Notes: a model not told the origin generated them from the letters alone. 6,973 nucleotides of DNA from Solirubrobacterales bacterium (GCA_025964065.1 JAOPZO010000075.1:1-6973); one strand, 5' to 3'. Counted from the stretch's first letter, positions 1 through 6,163 are shown. Numbers and translations: made by a program.

Positions 1-698
1 AGCTCTCGCCGCACCTGCGCTGGGGCACGCTCTCCCCGCGCCTGGCGGAGGAGGCGCTCCTCTCGCAGGACGGCAAGGGGCCTGCGGCGCTCCGGCGCCA
101 GCTCGCCTGGCGCGACTTCAACGCGCACCTGCTGCTCGCCCACCCGAACAGCCTCCGGACCGGCCTGCGCGGGCGGGAGCTCCGCTGCGACGACGCCCCG
201 GAGCGGCTTGCGGCCTGGCAGGAGGGGCGCACCGGGTACCCCCTCGTCGACGCCGGGATGCGGCAGCTCGCGCGGCAGGGCTGGATGCACAACCGGGCGC
301 GGATGCTCACCGCGTCCTTCCTCGTGCACGACCTGCACCTGCACTGGCGTACGGGGGAGGAGCACTTCGCGCGGCTCCTCTACGACGGCGAGCCCGCGCA
401 GAACAGCCTGAACTGGCAATGGGTCGCGGGGGTCGGCGCCGATCCCGGCGAATTCCTCCGGGTGTTCAACCCGACGACGCAGGCGCGCGAGTTCGACCCC
501 GACGGCACGTACATCGCCCGCTGGGTTCCCGAGCTCGCGCGGCTTCCGGCCGCCCTGCGCCTCGAGCCGTGGGCGGCGCCGCTCGACCTCGAGTCGGCGG
601 ACTTCGTGCCGGGTCGGGACTACCCCGCGCCCATCGTCGACCACGCCGTGGAGCGCCGCGAGGCGCTCGCGCGCTTCGCCGGGGAGGTCGTCCCGTGA
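1..698 (+). CDS. phr: DNA photolyase (cryptochrome/photolyase family), C-terminal part, truncated by window edge
   Basis: Flavoprotein that repairs UV-induced pyrimidine dimers with blue/near-UV light. Only the C-terminal FAD-binding helical domain is present: 231 residues read from position 3, with the N-terminal antenna domain outside the window. Visible family blocks, in order: LSPHLRWGTLSPR (fragment residues 1-13), QLAWRDF (33-39), AWQEGRTGYPLVDAGMRQL (about 71-89), GWMHNRARM, NSLNWQWVAG (about 134-143) and FNPTTQAREFDPDG. The Asn that faces the flavin N5 (E. coli N378) is conserved at 402-404. Two of the three electron-transfer tryptophans are conserved, at 345-347 (E. coli W359) and 414-416 (W382). 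The position matching W306 reads Cys at 186-188, which is unusual. The NSLNWQW form, rather than NNGGWQW, resembles actinobacterial FAD-binding photolyases. The lesion (CPD or 6-4) cannot be settled from this fragment, and a cryptochrome-like role is possible. The next gene in this direction starts about 145 bp on. Confidence 0.93.
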   Translation, partial: LSPHLRWGTLSPRLAEEALLSQDGKGPAALRRQLAWRDFNAHLLLAHPNSLRTGLRGRELRCDDAPERLAAWQEGRTGYPLVDAGMRQLARQGWMHNRARMLTASFLVHDLHLHWRTGEEHFARLLYDGEPAQNSLNWQWVAGVGADPGEFLRVFNPTTQAREFDPDGTYIARWVPELARLPAALRLEPWAAPLDLESADFVPGRDYPAPIVDHAVERREALARFAGEVVP

Positions 699-843
699 GC
701 GCGCGTCGGCACGTGCCGTGGCTCGCTGCTCGCGCTGCTCGCGGCGGCCGTCGCGCGCGAGGAGCTCCGTGACGGGAAGTCGCGCCGGGAGTAGCGTTGC
801 GGCGCCACCGATGACTTCGGGTCGCCGGGGCCGTCTGACTCCC
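699..843 (+). other. Intergenic spacer between photolyase and ABC exporter, with a possible tiny-ORF remnant
   Basis: No convincing gene. A GTG at 695-697 overlaps the photolyase stop (GTGA) and opens a 25-codon Arg/Ala-rich frame ending at 770-772. A different frame (about 723-793) encodes a Leu/Ala-rich stretch, SLLALLAAAVAREELRDG, that looks like a membrane helix followed by a charged tail, but it has no ATG or GTG start of its own. A single-base frameshift would join the two; see findings. The right half carries a weak promoter-like pair and an alternative in-frame ATG (811) for the next gene. Confidence 0.4.
769..797 (+). promoter_or_regulatory. Weak candidate sigma-70-type promoter for the ABC exporter operon
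   Basis: GTGACG (769-774) resembles the -35 element TTGACA at four of six positions. TAGCGT (792-797) fits a TAnnnT -10 element, and the spacer is exactly 17 bp. Transcription would begin near 804, before both candidate ATGs (811 and 844). Matches this weak arise easily by chance in GC-rich DNA. The support is position upstream of a two-gene operon and the correct spacing. Confidence 0.3.
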
Positions 844-1806
844 ATGACCGCAACACTCGCCATCGAGGCCGAGGGCCTCCGCAAGGACTTCGGGGACACC
901 CGCGCCGTCGACGGGGTGGACCTCCGGGTCGCCCGGGGCGCCGTCTACGGCGTCCTCGGCCCGAACGGCGCCGGGAAGACGACCACGATCCGCATGCTCG
1001 CGACCCTGCTGCGCCCCGACGGCGGGAGCGCCCGGGTGCTCGGCCACGACGTCGTCCGCGACGCCGACGCCGTCCGCGAGCGCATCAGCCTCACCGGGCA
1101 GCTCGCCTCGGTCGACGAGGACCTCAGCGGCCCGGAGAACCTCGTCCTGCTCGCGCGCCTGCTCGGGTACTCGCGGCCCCGGTCCGCGGCGCGCGCCGAG
1201 CAGCTCCTCGACGCCTTCGGCCTCGCGGAGGCCGGCGGCCGGCTCGTGAAGCACTACTCGGGTGGCATGCGCCGCCGGCTCGACATCGCCGCGAGCATCG
1301 TCGTGACGCCCGAGCTGATGTTCCTCGACGAGCCGACCACGGGCCTCGACCCCCGCTCGCGCAACCAGGTCTGGGACATCGTCCGCGCGCTCGTCGGCCA
1401 GGGCACGACCGTCCTGCTCTGCACCCAGTACCTCGACGAGGCCGACCAGCTCGCGGGCCGCATCGCGGTCATCGACCAGGGGAAGGTCATCGCCGAGGGG
1501 ACGCCGTCGCAGCTCAAGGCGTCCGTCGGCAGCGGCTCCCTCCAGGTCCGGCTGCTCGACGAGGACCAGCGCCCCGCCGCCCAGCGGCTCCTGGCCGAGC
1601 GCCTCGACGCGCCCGTCCAGCTCGAGGGCGATCCCGCCGCCCTCTCCGTGAACGTCGCGGACGCCGAGCGCGCGACCGACGCGCTCGCCGAGCTCGCCCG
1701 CGAGGGGATCGGCGTCGCGGGCTTCTCGCTCGGCCAGCCGAGCCTCGACGAGGTGTTCCTCGCGCTCACCGGCCACGCCACCACCCGGGAGGAGGTCCCC
1801 GCATGA
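844..1806 (+). CDS. DrrA-family ABC transporter ATP-binding protein
   Basis: Cytoplasmic ATPase of a two-component ABC exporter, the type known from daunorubicin/antibiotic export (DrrA). It is 320 residues from this start. Visible motifs: Walker A GPNGAGKT (39-46), Q-loop Gln86 in LTGQ, signature YSGGM (138-142), Walker B LMFLDEP (158-164) and D-loop GLDP (167-170). The H-loop position is Gln in TQYLDEAD (194-201), as in DrrA relatives, instead of His. The C-terminal LDEVFLALTG (301-310) matches the DrrA LDEVFL element. Start: ATG 844 gives the usual short lead before IEAEGLRKDFG; in-frame ATG 811 would add 11 residues and GTG 718 would add 42. None has a clear Shine-Dalgarno sequence, so 844 is chosen on family fit. 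Its stop overlaps the permease start (ATGA, 1803-1806), so the two are translationally coupled. The substrate cannot be read from sequence: drug, lipid or metabolite are all possible. Confidence 0.94.
   Translation: MTATLAIEAEGLRKDFGDTRAVDGVDLRVARGAVYGVLGPNGAGKTTTIRMLATLLRPDGGSARVLGHDVVRDADAVRERISLTGQLASVDEDLSGPENLVLLARLLGYSRPRSAARAEQLLDAFGLAEAGGRLVKHYSGGMRRRLDIAASIVVTPELMFLDEPTTGLDPRSRNQVWDIVRALVGQGTTVLLCTQYLDEADQLAGRIAVIDQGKVIAEGTPSQLKASVGSGSLQVRLLDEDQRPAAQRLLAERLDAPVQLEGDPAALSVNVADAERATDALAELAREGIGVAGFSLGQPSLDEVFLALTGHATTREEVPA
1787..1796 (+). promoter_or_regulatory. Strong Shine-Dalgarno sequence for the ABC-2 permease
   Basis: GGGAGGAGGT lies inside the 3' end of the ATPase gene, six bases before ATG 1803. 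It is the clearest ribosome-binding site in the window and fixes the permease start at the ATGA overlap. Confidence 0.85.
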
Positions 1807-2648
1807 GCACCACCGCGCCCGACGCGCCCGTCACCCCCGTGAGCGAGGTCGCGCTCCACGCCGCGCTCGCCTCCGGGACGCGGCCCCCGCGGCCCAGCAC
1901 GGTCTCCGTCGTCCTGACGTTCGGCTGGCGCGGGATGCTCAAGATCCGCCACGTCCCCGAGCAGCTGCTCGACGTGACGATCACCCCCGTCCTGTTCCTG
2001 CTCATGTTCACGTACCTCTTCGGCGGCGCCGTCGAGGGGAGCACGAGCGACTACCTGCAGTTCCTGCTTCCCGGGATGCTCGTGCAGTCCGTCCTGTTCA
2101 CCGCGGTCTACTCCGGGGTGACGCTGAACACGGACATGACGAAGGGCGTCGTGGACCGCTTCCGCTCCCTGCCCGTGTGGCGGCCCGCGCCGCTCGTGGG
2201 CGCCGTGCTCGGCGACGCGGTCCGCTACGCGCTCGCCGCCACGGTGGTCGTGGTCCTCGGGCTCGTCATGGGCTTCGACGCGGGCGGCGGCGCGGGCGGC
2301 CTGCTCGCCGGCATCGCGCTCGTCGTGGTGTTCGCGTTCGCGCTCTCGTGGGTGTTCACGACCCTCGGGCTCGTCATGCGCACGCAGAGCGCGGTGATGA
2401 ACGCGGGCTTCATGGCGCTCTTCCCGCTCATCTTCCTGAGCAACATCTTCGTGCGGCCCGAGACGCTCCCACGGGGGCTCGAGGCGTTCGTGGACCTGAA
2501 CCCGATCTCGCACCTGACGACCGCGGTCCGCGGCGTCATGGCGGGGGCGGCGGAGTCCGGGGACGTCGGCCTCGTCCTGCTCGAGGCGGCCGTGCTCGTC
2601 GCGGTCTTCGCGCCGCTCACCGCCCGGCTCTACGGCGCCAAGGGGTGA
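1803..2648 (+). CDS. ABC-2 type transporter permease (DrrB family)
   Basis: Membrane partner of the upstream ATPase; a dimer of each would form the exporter in the cytoplasmic membrane. It is 281 residues, a normal length for DrrB-type permeases. A hydrophilic Pro/Ala-rich N-terminus of about 35 residues and an amphipathic coupling region (LTFGWRGMLKIRHVPEQ, about 38-54) precede six hydrophobic segments at roughly 57-78, 86-106, 138-158, 166-190, 200-218 and 253-275. The conserved cytoplasmic block DMTKGVVDRFRSLP (111-124) is characteristic of this permease family, as are FLSNIFV (211-217) and LNPISHLTTAVRG (232-244) before the last helix. The start is supported by a strong Shine-Dalgarno sequence and a 4-bp overlap with the ATPase gene. 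Nothing nearby identifies the cargo: no biosynthetic cluster and no TetR/MarR regulator is visible in the window. Confidence 0.94.
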   Translation: MSTTAPDAPVTPVSEVALHAALASGTRPPRPSTVSVVLTFGWRGMLKIRHVPEQLLDVTITPVLFLLMFTYLFGGAVEGSTSDYLQFLLPGMLVQSVLFTAVYSGVTLNTDMTKGVVDRFRSLPVWRPAPLVGAVLGDAVRYALAATVVVVLGLVMGFDAGGGAGGLLAGIALVVVFAFALSWVFTTLGLVMRTQSAVMNAGFMALFPLIFLSNIFVRPETLPRGLEAFVDLNPISHLTTAVRGVMAGAAESGDVGLVLLEAAVLVAVFAPLTARLYGAKG

Positions 2649-2665
2649 CGCGGCGCGCCCGAGCC

Positions 2666-2692
2666 CCCCGGGAACGGGTAGTCCTTCCGGGG
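2666..2692 (+). repeat. Inverted repeat/hairpin between the exporter operon and the methyltransferase gene
   Basis: CCCCGG (2666-2671) pairs with CCGGGG (2687-2692), extended by AA (2673-2674) with TT (2685-2686) around a one-base bulge, leaving a loop of about 10 nt. The right arm ends on the first base of the GTG start at 2692, and the loop contains the TAGTCC -10 candidate. It could be a terminator of the exporter mRNA (no T-tract follows), an operator, or a structure masking the start codon. The roles are inference. Confidence 0.35.
2679..2684 (+). promoter_or_regulatory. Possible -10 element for a leaderless methyltransferase transcript
   Basis: TAGTCC sits seven bases before GTG 2692, the distance expected if transcription starts at or next to the start codon. 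No Shine-Dalgarno sequence is present upstream of this gene and no convincing -35 hexamer is seen. Very weak on sequence alone. Confidence 0.2.
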
Positions 2693-3543
2693 TGATCGCC
2701 CCCCGCTCGCCCGCGGCGCAGGCCGCCGTGGCCGCCCACTACGACGGCCTGGACGCCTACTACCGCGAGCTGTGGGGGGAGCACGTCCACCACGGGCTGT
2801 GGTCCGGTCCGAGCGACGACGCCTCCGTGGAGGTCGCGACCCGCGGCCTCGCGGAGTACGTCATCGGCCTCGCGCGCGTGCGGCCCGGCGACCGCGTCAT
2901 CGATGTGGGCTGCGGCTACGGCGCGACCTCCCGGCTCCTGGCCCGCGAGCACGGTGCGCGGGTGACCGGCATGACGCTCTCCGCCGCCCAGGCCGCCTAC
3001 GCGCGGTCCGTCGGCGGGCGCCCGGGCGACCCGGAGGTCCTGGTGCGCGACTGGCTCGAGAACGGCCTCGAGGACCAGGAGGCCGACGCCGTCGTCGCGA
3101 TCGAGTGCCTCTCGCACATGCCGGACAAGCCGCGGGTGTTCGCCGAGGTCGCACGGGTGCTCAAGCCGGGCGCGCGCGTCGTGCTCACGGACTGGCTCGC
3201 CTGCTCGGAGCGACGCGGGTGGCGCGACCGGCACGTGCTCGAGCCCATCTGCGCCGAGGGCCGTCTTCCGAGCATGCACACGGTCCGGGAGTACGGCGCG
3301 CTCATGGCCGACGCCGGCCTCGAGGTCGTGCGCTTCGAGGACCTCTCGCGCCACGTGAGCCGCACCTGGCCCATCATCGTCCGCCGCATGGTCGCCCGGG
3401 CCGCCCGCGACCCCGAGGCACGGCGCTTCCTCCGCGACCGCCTGCAGGAGGATCGCGTCTTCGCCCTCACCGTGCCGCGCATCATGGCCGCGTACACCAC
3501 CCGCGCCATGGTCCAGGGCCTCTTCGTCGCCCGGAAGGCCTGA
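2692..3543 (+). CDS. Class I SAM-dependent methyltransferase (gamma-tocopherol methyltransferase-like)
   Basis: Soluble 283-residue Rossmann-fold methyltransferase. The N-terminus HYDGLDAYYRELWGEHVHHGLW (16-37) matches the lead-in typical of the gTMT/sterol/small-molecule methyltransferase group (YD...YY...WG.H.HHG.W). SAM-binding motif I is VIDVGCGYG (69-77). Further family regions are GMTLSAAQAAYA (93-104), DAVVAIECLSHMPDK (132-146, motif II) and LKPGARVVLTDW (157-168, motif III). The C-terminal lid RLPSMHTVREYGALMADAGLEV (about 191-212) followed by RTWPI is also typical. Known relatives methylate carbon or oxygen of quinols, sterols or natural-product scaffolds; the acceptor here is not predictable. 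The GTG start gives the expected short N-terminus, but no Shine-Dalgarno sequence precedes it. The downstream TrkA-N gene begins four bases after the stop, so the two are probably co-transcribed, although no functional link between such families is known to me. Confidence 0.88.
   Translation: MIAPRSPAAQAAVAAHYDGLDAYYRELWGEHVHHGLWSGPSDDASVEVATRGLAEYVIGLARVRPGDRVIDVGCGYGATSRLLAREHGARVTGMTLSAAQAAYARSVGGRPGDPEVLVRDWLENGLEDQEADAVVAIECLSHMPDKPRVFAEVARVLKPGARVVLTDWLACSERRGWRDRHVLEPICAEGRLPSMHTVREYGALMADAGLEVVRFEDLSRHVSRTWPIIVRRMVARAARDPEARRFLRDRLQEDRVFALTVPRIMAAYTTRAMVQGLFVARKA
3533..3538 (+). promoter_or_regulatory. Shine-Dalgarno sequence for the TrkA-N membrane protein
   Basis: GGAAGG inside the last codons of the methyltransferase lies nine bases before GTG 3548. 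It supports that start and translation from a shared mRNA. Confidence 0.6.
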
Positions 3544-3547
3544 GCGC

Positions 3548-4849
3548 GTGCGGGTCCTGCTCGTCGGCGGCGGGGACCTGGCGCGCGAGGTGGCCGCCGC
3601 CCTGAAGGCGCAGGGAGCCGAGCACGTCCACCTCGAGGAGCCCGACGAGACCGAGGTCCGCGAGGCGCTCGGCGGGGGCGGCGCCTTCGATCGGGTGGCG
3701 GTCGTCTCCCGCGACGACGCCGTCGCGCTCCGGATGGCGCTGCTCGTGCGCTACGAGGACCCGGACGTCGGCCTGCTCGTGACGCTCTTCGACCCCACGG
3801 CCGCCGAGCAGCTGAGGAAGGCCGACCCGGAGGTGGAGGTCACCTCGATGGCCGGGATCGTCGCGCCGTCGCTCGCCGGGCCGTGCCTGGGCGAGGACGT
3901 CGTCGCCGTGCGGGAGGGGGACGGGGGCCCGTACGAGGTGCGGATCGAGGACGGGCGCCTGCGCGAGGAGCCGCTCGTCCCGCCGGACCGCGGCAGCACC
4001 GTGCTGACGCTCCTCTCGGCGCTCGCGCGGCCCTACGACAAGAGCGCCGCGCTCCTCGTCTACGGCTTCCTCGGCCTGCTCGCCGTGCTCGTCGCGGAGA
4101 CGGTCGGCGCGATGCTCGTCCTCGAGCAGGGCGTCATCGACGCGTTCTACGGCTCGACCAAGACGCTCGTCACCGTCGACCCGAACGACGGCGTCGCCGA
4201 CGGGCCCGAGGGCTTCAAGCTCTTCACCGCGGTCCTCATGCTCCTCGCGCTCTTCTTCGAGGCGCTCTTCACCGCCGGGATCGTCAACCGCCTCATCGAC
4301 AGGCGCCTGACGGGCTGGGTCGGCCGGCGCTCCGTGCCGCGCCGCAACCACGTCGTGGTCGTCGGGCTCGGCAAGGTCGGCCTGCGGCTCTGTGAGCTCC
4401 TGCGCGCGGTCGGCGTCCGGATCGTCGCCGTCGACGACCAGGACGACGGGGAGGACGTCGGCGTCGCCCGCGAGGCCGGGATCCCGGTGGTCATCGGCCG
4501 TGGGGCGGACCCGTCGCTGCTCCGGCGCCTCGCGCTCGGGCAGGCCTGCGCGCTCGCCGCGGTCACCTCTGACGACCTCGAGAACCTCAGGATCGCGATG
4601 GCCGCGCGGGCGATCGCGCCCGACCTGCGGATCGTGCTGCGCGCGGGGGACGGGCACCTCGCGAACGAGACCCGCTCGCTGCTGGGGCTCGGCGTGGTGC
4701 GCGACGTCCACCAGATCGCCGCCACGCTCCTGGCCGCCCGCGCCACGGGCGCGCCGGTGCGCTCCGTCCTCTGCCACGAGGACGCCGCGCACCTCGTCCA
4801 CGAGGACGGCCGGCTCGAGCGCGCGGCCGTCCTGGGGACGAGCGTGTAG
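3548..4849 (+). CDS. TrkA-N (RCK-like)/two-helix pore-like membrane protein with non-canonical filter
   Basis: A 433-residue membrane protein built as N-terminal Rossmann/TrkA-N-like domain, two transmembrane helices, then a C-terminal TrkA-N domain. The N-terminal domain (1 to about 115) starts MRVLLVGGGDLAREV, with Ala where the last Gly of GxGxxG is expected, so its nucleotide binding may be weak. Hydrophobic helices lie at about 166-191 and 224-247. Between them, DAFYGSTKTLVTV (198-210) resembles a potassium-channel pore helix, followed by TVDPND (209-214) where TVGYGD would be. The C-terminal domain (267-400) has intact GLGKVG (273-278), an acidic residue after beta-2 (AVDD, 294-297), and the typical VTSDDLENLRIAMAARAIAPDLRIVLR region (339-365). 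Family members are annotated as potassium channel or TrkA NAD-binding proteins. Whether this one conducts ions is doubtful given the filter. GTG 3548 places beta-1 at the N-terminus and has a Shine-Dalgarno sequence. Confidence 0.85.
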   Translation: MRVLLVGGGDLAREVAAALKAQGAEHVHLEEPDETEVREALGGGGAFDRVAVVSRDDAVALRMALLVRYEDPDVGLLVTLFDPTAAEQLRKADPEVEVTSMAGIVAPSLAGPCLGEDVVAVREGDGGPYEVRIEDGRLREEPLVPPDRGSTVLTLLSALARPYDKSAALLVYGFLGLLAVLVAETVGAMLVLEQGVIDAFYGSTKTLVTVDPNDGVADGPEGFKLFTAVLMLLALFFEALFTAGIVNRLIDRRLTGWVGRRSVPRRNHVVVVGLGKVGLRLCELLRAVGVRIVAVDDQDDGEDVGVAREAGIPVVIGRGADPSLLRRLALGQACALAAVTSDDLENLRIAMAARAIAPDLRIVLRAGDGHLANETRSLLGLGVVRDVHQIAATLLAARATGAPVRSVLCHEDAAHLVHEDGRLERAAVLGTSV

Positions 4850-4852
4850 CTC

Positions 4853-4874
4853 CCGGCCTCAGCCGTGGGGCCGG
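4853..4874. terminator. Possible weak bidirectional hairpin between converging genes
   Basis: CCGGCC (4853-4858) and GGCCGG (4869-4874) can form a 6-bp GC stem with a 10-nt loop. It lies between the stop of the TrkA-N gene (4847-4849) and the last codons of the convergent dehydrogenase gene. There is no T-tract on either side and the stem is short, so this may be chance in GC-rich sequence. Location is the main support. Confidence 0.25.
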
Positions 4875-6049
4875 AAGACGACCTTGAAGGTGTCGTCCGT
4901 CTTGTCCTGAAACGCCTTGTAGGCGCCCGGGGCCTCGGTGAGCGGCACGTGGTGGGAGGCGAAGTCGTCCACGCCGAGCGGGTCGGCCGTGCCCTCGAGC
5001 AGCGGCATGATGTCGTCGACCCAGCGCTTCACGTTCGCCTGCCCCATGCGGATCTTCACCTGCTTGTCGAAGAGCCGCAGGAGGTTCATCGGGCTCGCCG
5101 CGCCGCCGTAGACGCCGGACAGCGAGATCGTGCCGCCGCGCATGACGAGCTCCGTGGCCATGTTGATGACCTCCATGCGATCGATGCCGGCCTCCGTGAA
5201 GACCTTGCGCGCGAGGACGTCGGGCAGGAGGCCCGCCGCGGTCTGGGCGACCTTCGCCCCCGTGGAGCCGTGCGCCTCCATGCCGACCGCGTCGATGACG
5301 GCGTCCGGGCCACGCCCGCCCGTGACCTCGCGGACCGCGGCGATGACGTCGTCCACGTCGTTCAGGTCGAACACCTCGATGCCGTCGCGCCGCGCCCGGG
5401 CGACGCGGTCGGGCACGAGGTCGATGCCGATGACCCGGTTGCCGAGGTGCTTCGCGATCCGCGCGCTCATGAGCCCGATGGGCCCGAGGCCGATGACGGC
5501 GATGGTCCCCTGGCCGGGCGTGTCGGTGTACTGCACGGCCTGCCACGCGGTGGGGAGGACGTCGGAGAGGAACAGGAAGCGGTCGTCGCTCGGGCCCTCC
5601 GGCACCTTGATCGGCCCGAAGTGCGCCTGGGGGACCCGCAGGTACTCCGCCTGCCCGCCCGCGACCTGCCCGTAGAGCTTCGTGTAGCCCAGGAACGCGG
5701 CACCCGAGCCGTACTCGTGGACCTGCGTCGTCTCGCACTGGGACATGAGGTGCTTGTCCTTGCACATGAAGCACTGCCCGCAGGAGATGTTGAACGGGAT
5801 GACGACGCGGTCGCCGGCCTTGATGTGGGTGACCTCCGCGCCGACGTCCTCGACGATGCCCATGGGCTCGTGCCCGAGGATGTCGCCCGCGTCGAGGAAC
5901 GGACCGAGGACCTCGTAGAGGTGGAGGTCGGAGCCGCACAGGCCGCTCGAGGTGACCTTGATGATCGCGTCGGTGGGGAGTTCGATGGTGGGGTCGGGGA
6001 CGGTGTCCACGCGGACGTCGCGCTTGCCGTGCCAGGCGAGGGCCTTCAT
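4859..6049 (-). CDS. Zinc-dependent medium-chain alcohol dehydrogenase, formaldehyde-dehydrogenase-like
   Basis: Cytoplasmic NAD(P)-linked oxidoreductase of the medium-chain dehydrogenase superfamily, 396 residues. It most resembles the subgroup annotated as zinc-dependent alcohol dehydrogenase or glutathione-independent formaldehyde-dehydrogenase-like. Catalytic-zinc residues are visible as Cys38 (GLCGSD) and His60-Glu61 (GHEPMG). Structural-zinc cysteines are at 90, 93, 96 and 105; the last gap has eight residues where seven is usual. The long insert TTQVHEYGSGAAFLGYTKLYG (107-127) and GGQAEYLRVP (131-140) are typical of this subgroup. The Rossmann motif is GLGPIG (187-192), and Asp210 at the end of beta-2 (VIGID) favours NAD over NADP. 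ATG 6049 is preceded by a good Shine-Dalgarno sequence. It diverges from the DUF4259 gene and converges on the TrkA-N gene with 9 bp between stops, so it is probably transcribed alone. Likely a dismutating or detoxifying aldehyde/alcohol enzyme; the substrate is unproven. Confidence 0.93.
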   Translation of the reverse strand: MKALAWHGKRDVRVDTVPDPTIELPTDAIIKVTSSGLCGSDLHLYEVLGPFLDAGDILGHEPMGIVEDVGAEVTHIKAGDRVVIPFNISCGQCFMCKDKHLMSQCETTQVHEYGSGAAFLGYTKLYGQVAGGQAEYLRVPQAHFGPIKVPEGPSDDRFLFLSDVLPTAWQAVQYTDTPGQGTIAVIGLGPIGLMSARIAKHLGNRVIGIDLVPDRVARARRDGIEVFDLNDVDDVIAAVREVTGGRGPDAVIDAVGMEAHGSTGAKVAQTAAGLLPDVLARKVFTEAGIDRMEVINMATELVMRGGTISLSGVYGGAASPMNLLRLFDKQVKIRMGQANVKRWVDDIMPLLEGTADPLGVDDFASHHVPLTEAPGAYKAFQDKTDDTFKVVFRPHG

Positions 6050-6056
6050 GGGTGGT

Positions 6057-6063
6057 TCCCTTC
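6057..6063 (-). promoter_or_regulatory. Shine-Dalgarno sequence for the dehydrogenase
   Basis: On the minus strand GAAGGGA lies seven bases before ATG 6049. This decides the start and contrasts with the divergent neighbour, which has no such site. Confidence 0.7.
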
Positions 6064-6151
6064 GTCGTCGGTGCCGGCCGCGAGGGCGACCATGAGGCGT
6101 CGGCTACCCGTGCGCCGACCGCGGGAACGCGGGTGCCGCTCCCCGGACAGC

Positions 6152-6157
6152 TACGGT
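6152..6157 (+). promoter_or_regulatory. Candidate -10 element, probably leaderless, for the DUF4259 gene
   Basis: TACGGT fits TAnnnT and ends six bases before ATG 6164, so transcription would start at or beside the A of the start codon. The upstream sequence has no Shine-Dalgarno match, consistent with a leaderless mRNA. No clear -35 hexamer is visible at 16-18 bp. Confidence 0.4.
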
Positions 6158-6163
6158 CGGGGC

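Larger units (their letters stand above)
6050..6163. promoter_or_regulatory. Divergent intergenic promoter region
   Basis: This 114-bp region separates two divergently transcribed genes, so it must carry both promoters. A short inverted repeat, CCGCG-GGAA-CGCGG (6119-6132), lies near the middle and could be an operator, though a 5-bp GC arm is weak evidence. On the plus strand TACGGT (6152-6157) is a -10 candidate. On the minus strand the best I see is TAGCCG (6106-6101), without a convincing -35 element. Confidence 0.45.

Noticed and set aside
718..843. A 42-residue N-terminal extension of the ABC ATPase from GTG 718
   Set aside because: The extension is Arg/Ser-rich without family resemblance, and the conserved domain begins a few residues after ATG 844.
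1423..1428. Gln instead of His at the ABC ATPase H-loop (TQYLDEAD)
   Set aside because: This is the usual state in DrrA-type ATPases and is not an anomaly of this gene.
466..2513. Long minus-strand open frames across the ABC transporter genes
   Set aside because: The translations are low-complexity Arg/Glu/Ala/Gly-rich shadows of well-recognised plus-strand genes, with no motifs of their own.
3482..4801. A 439-codon minus-strand frame opposite the TrkA-N gene
   Set aside because: Its composition is dominated by Glu, Arg, Asp and Ala with no recognisable fold. The plus-strand protein has clear Rossmann motifs and membrane helices.
6124..6158. GGAAC at 6124-6128 as a -35 element of an ECF sigma-factor promoter
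   Set aside because: No GTC/GTT-type -10 element occurs at the required 16-17 bp spacing; the only GTC is about 27 bp away.
4865..6163. A long plus-strand open frame antisense to the dehydrogenase, running into the DUF4259 gene (580 codons in all)
   Set aside because: It mirrors the codon structure of the dehydrogenase gene, is rich in Asp/Arg/Val in a way typical of antisense frames in GC-rich genes, and shows no domain until the true DUF4259 start at 6164.
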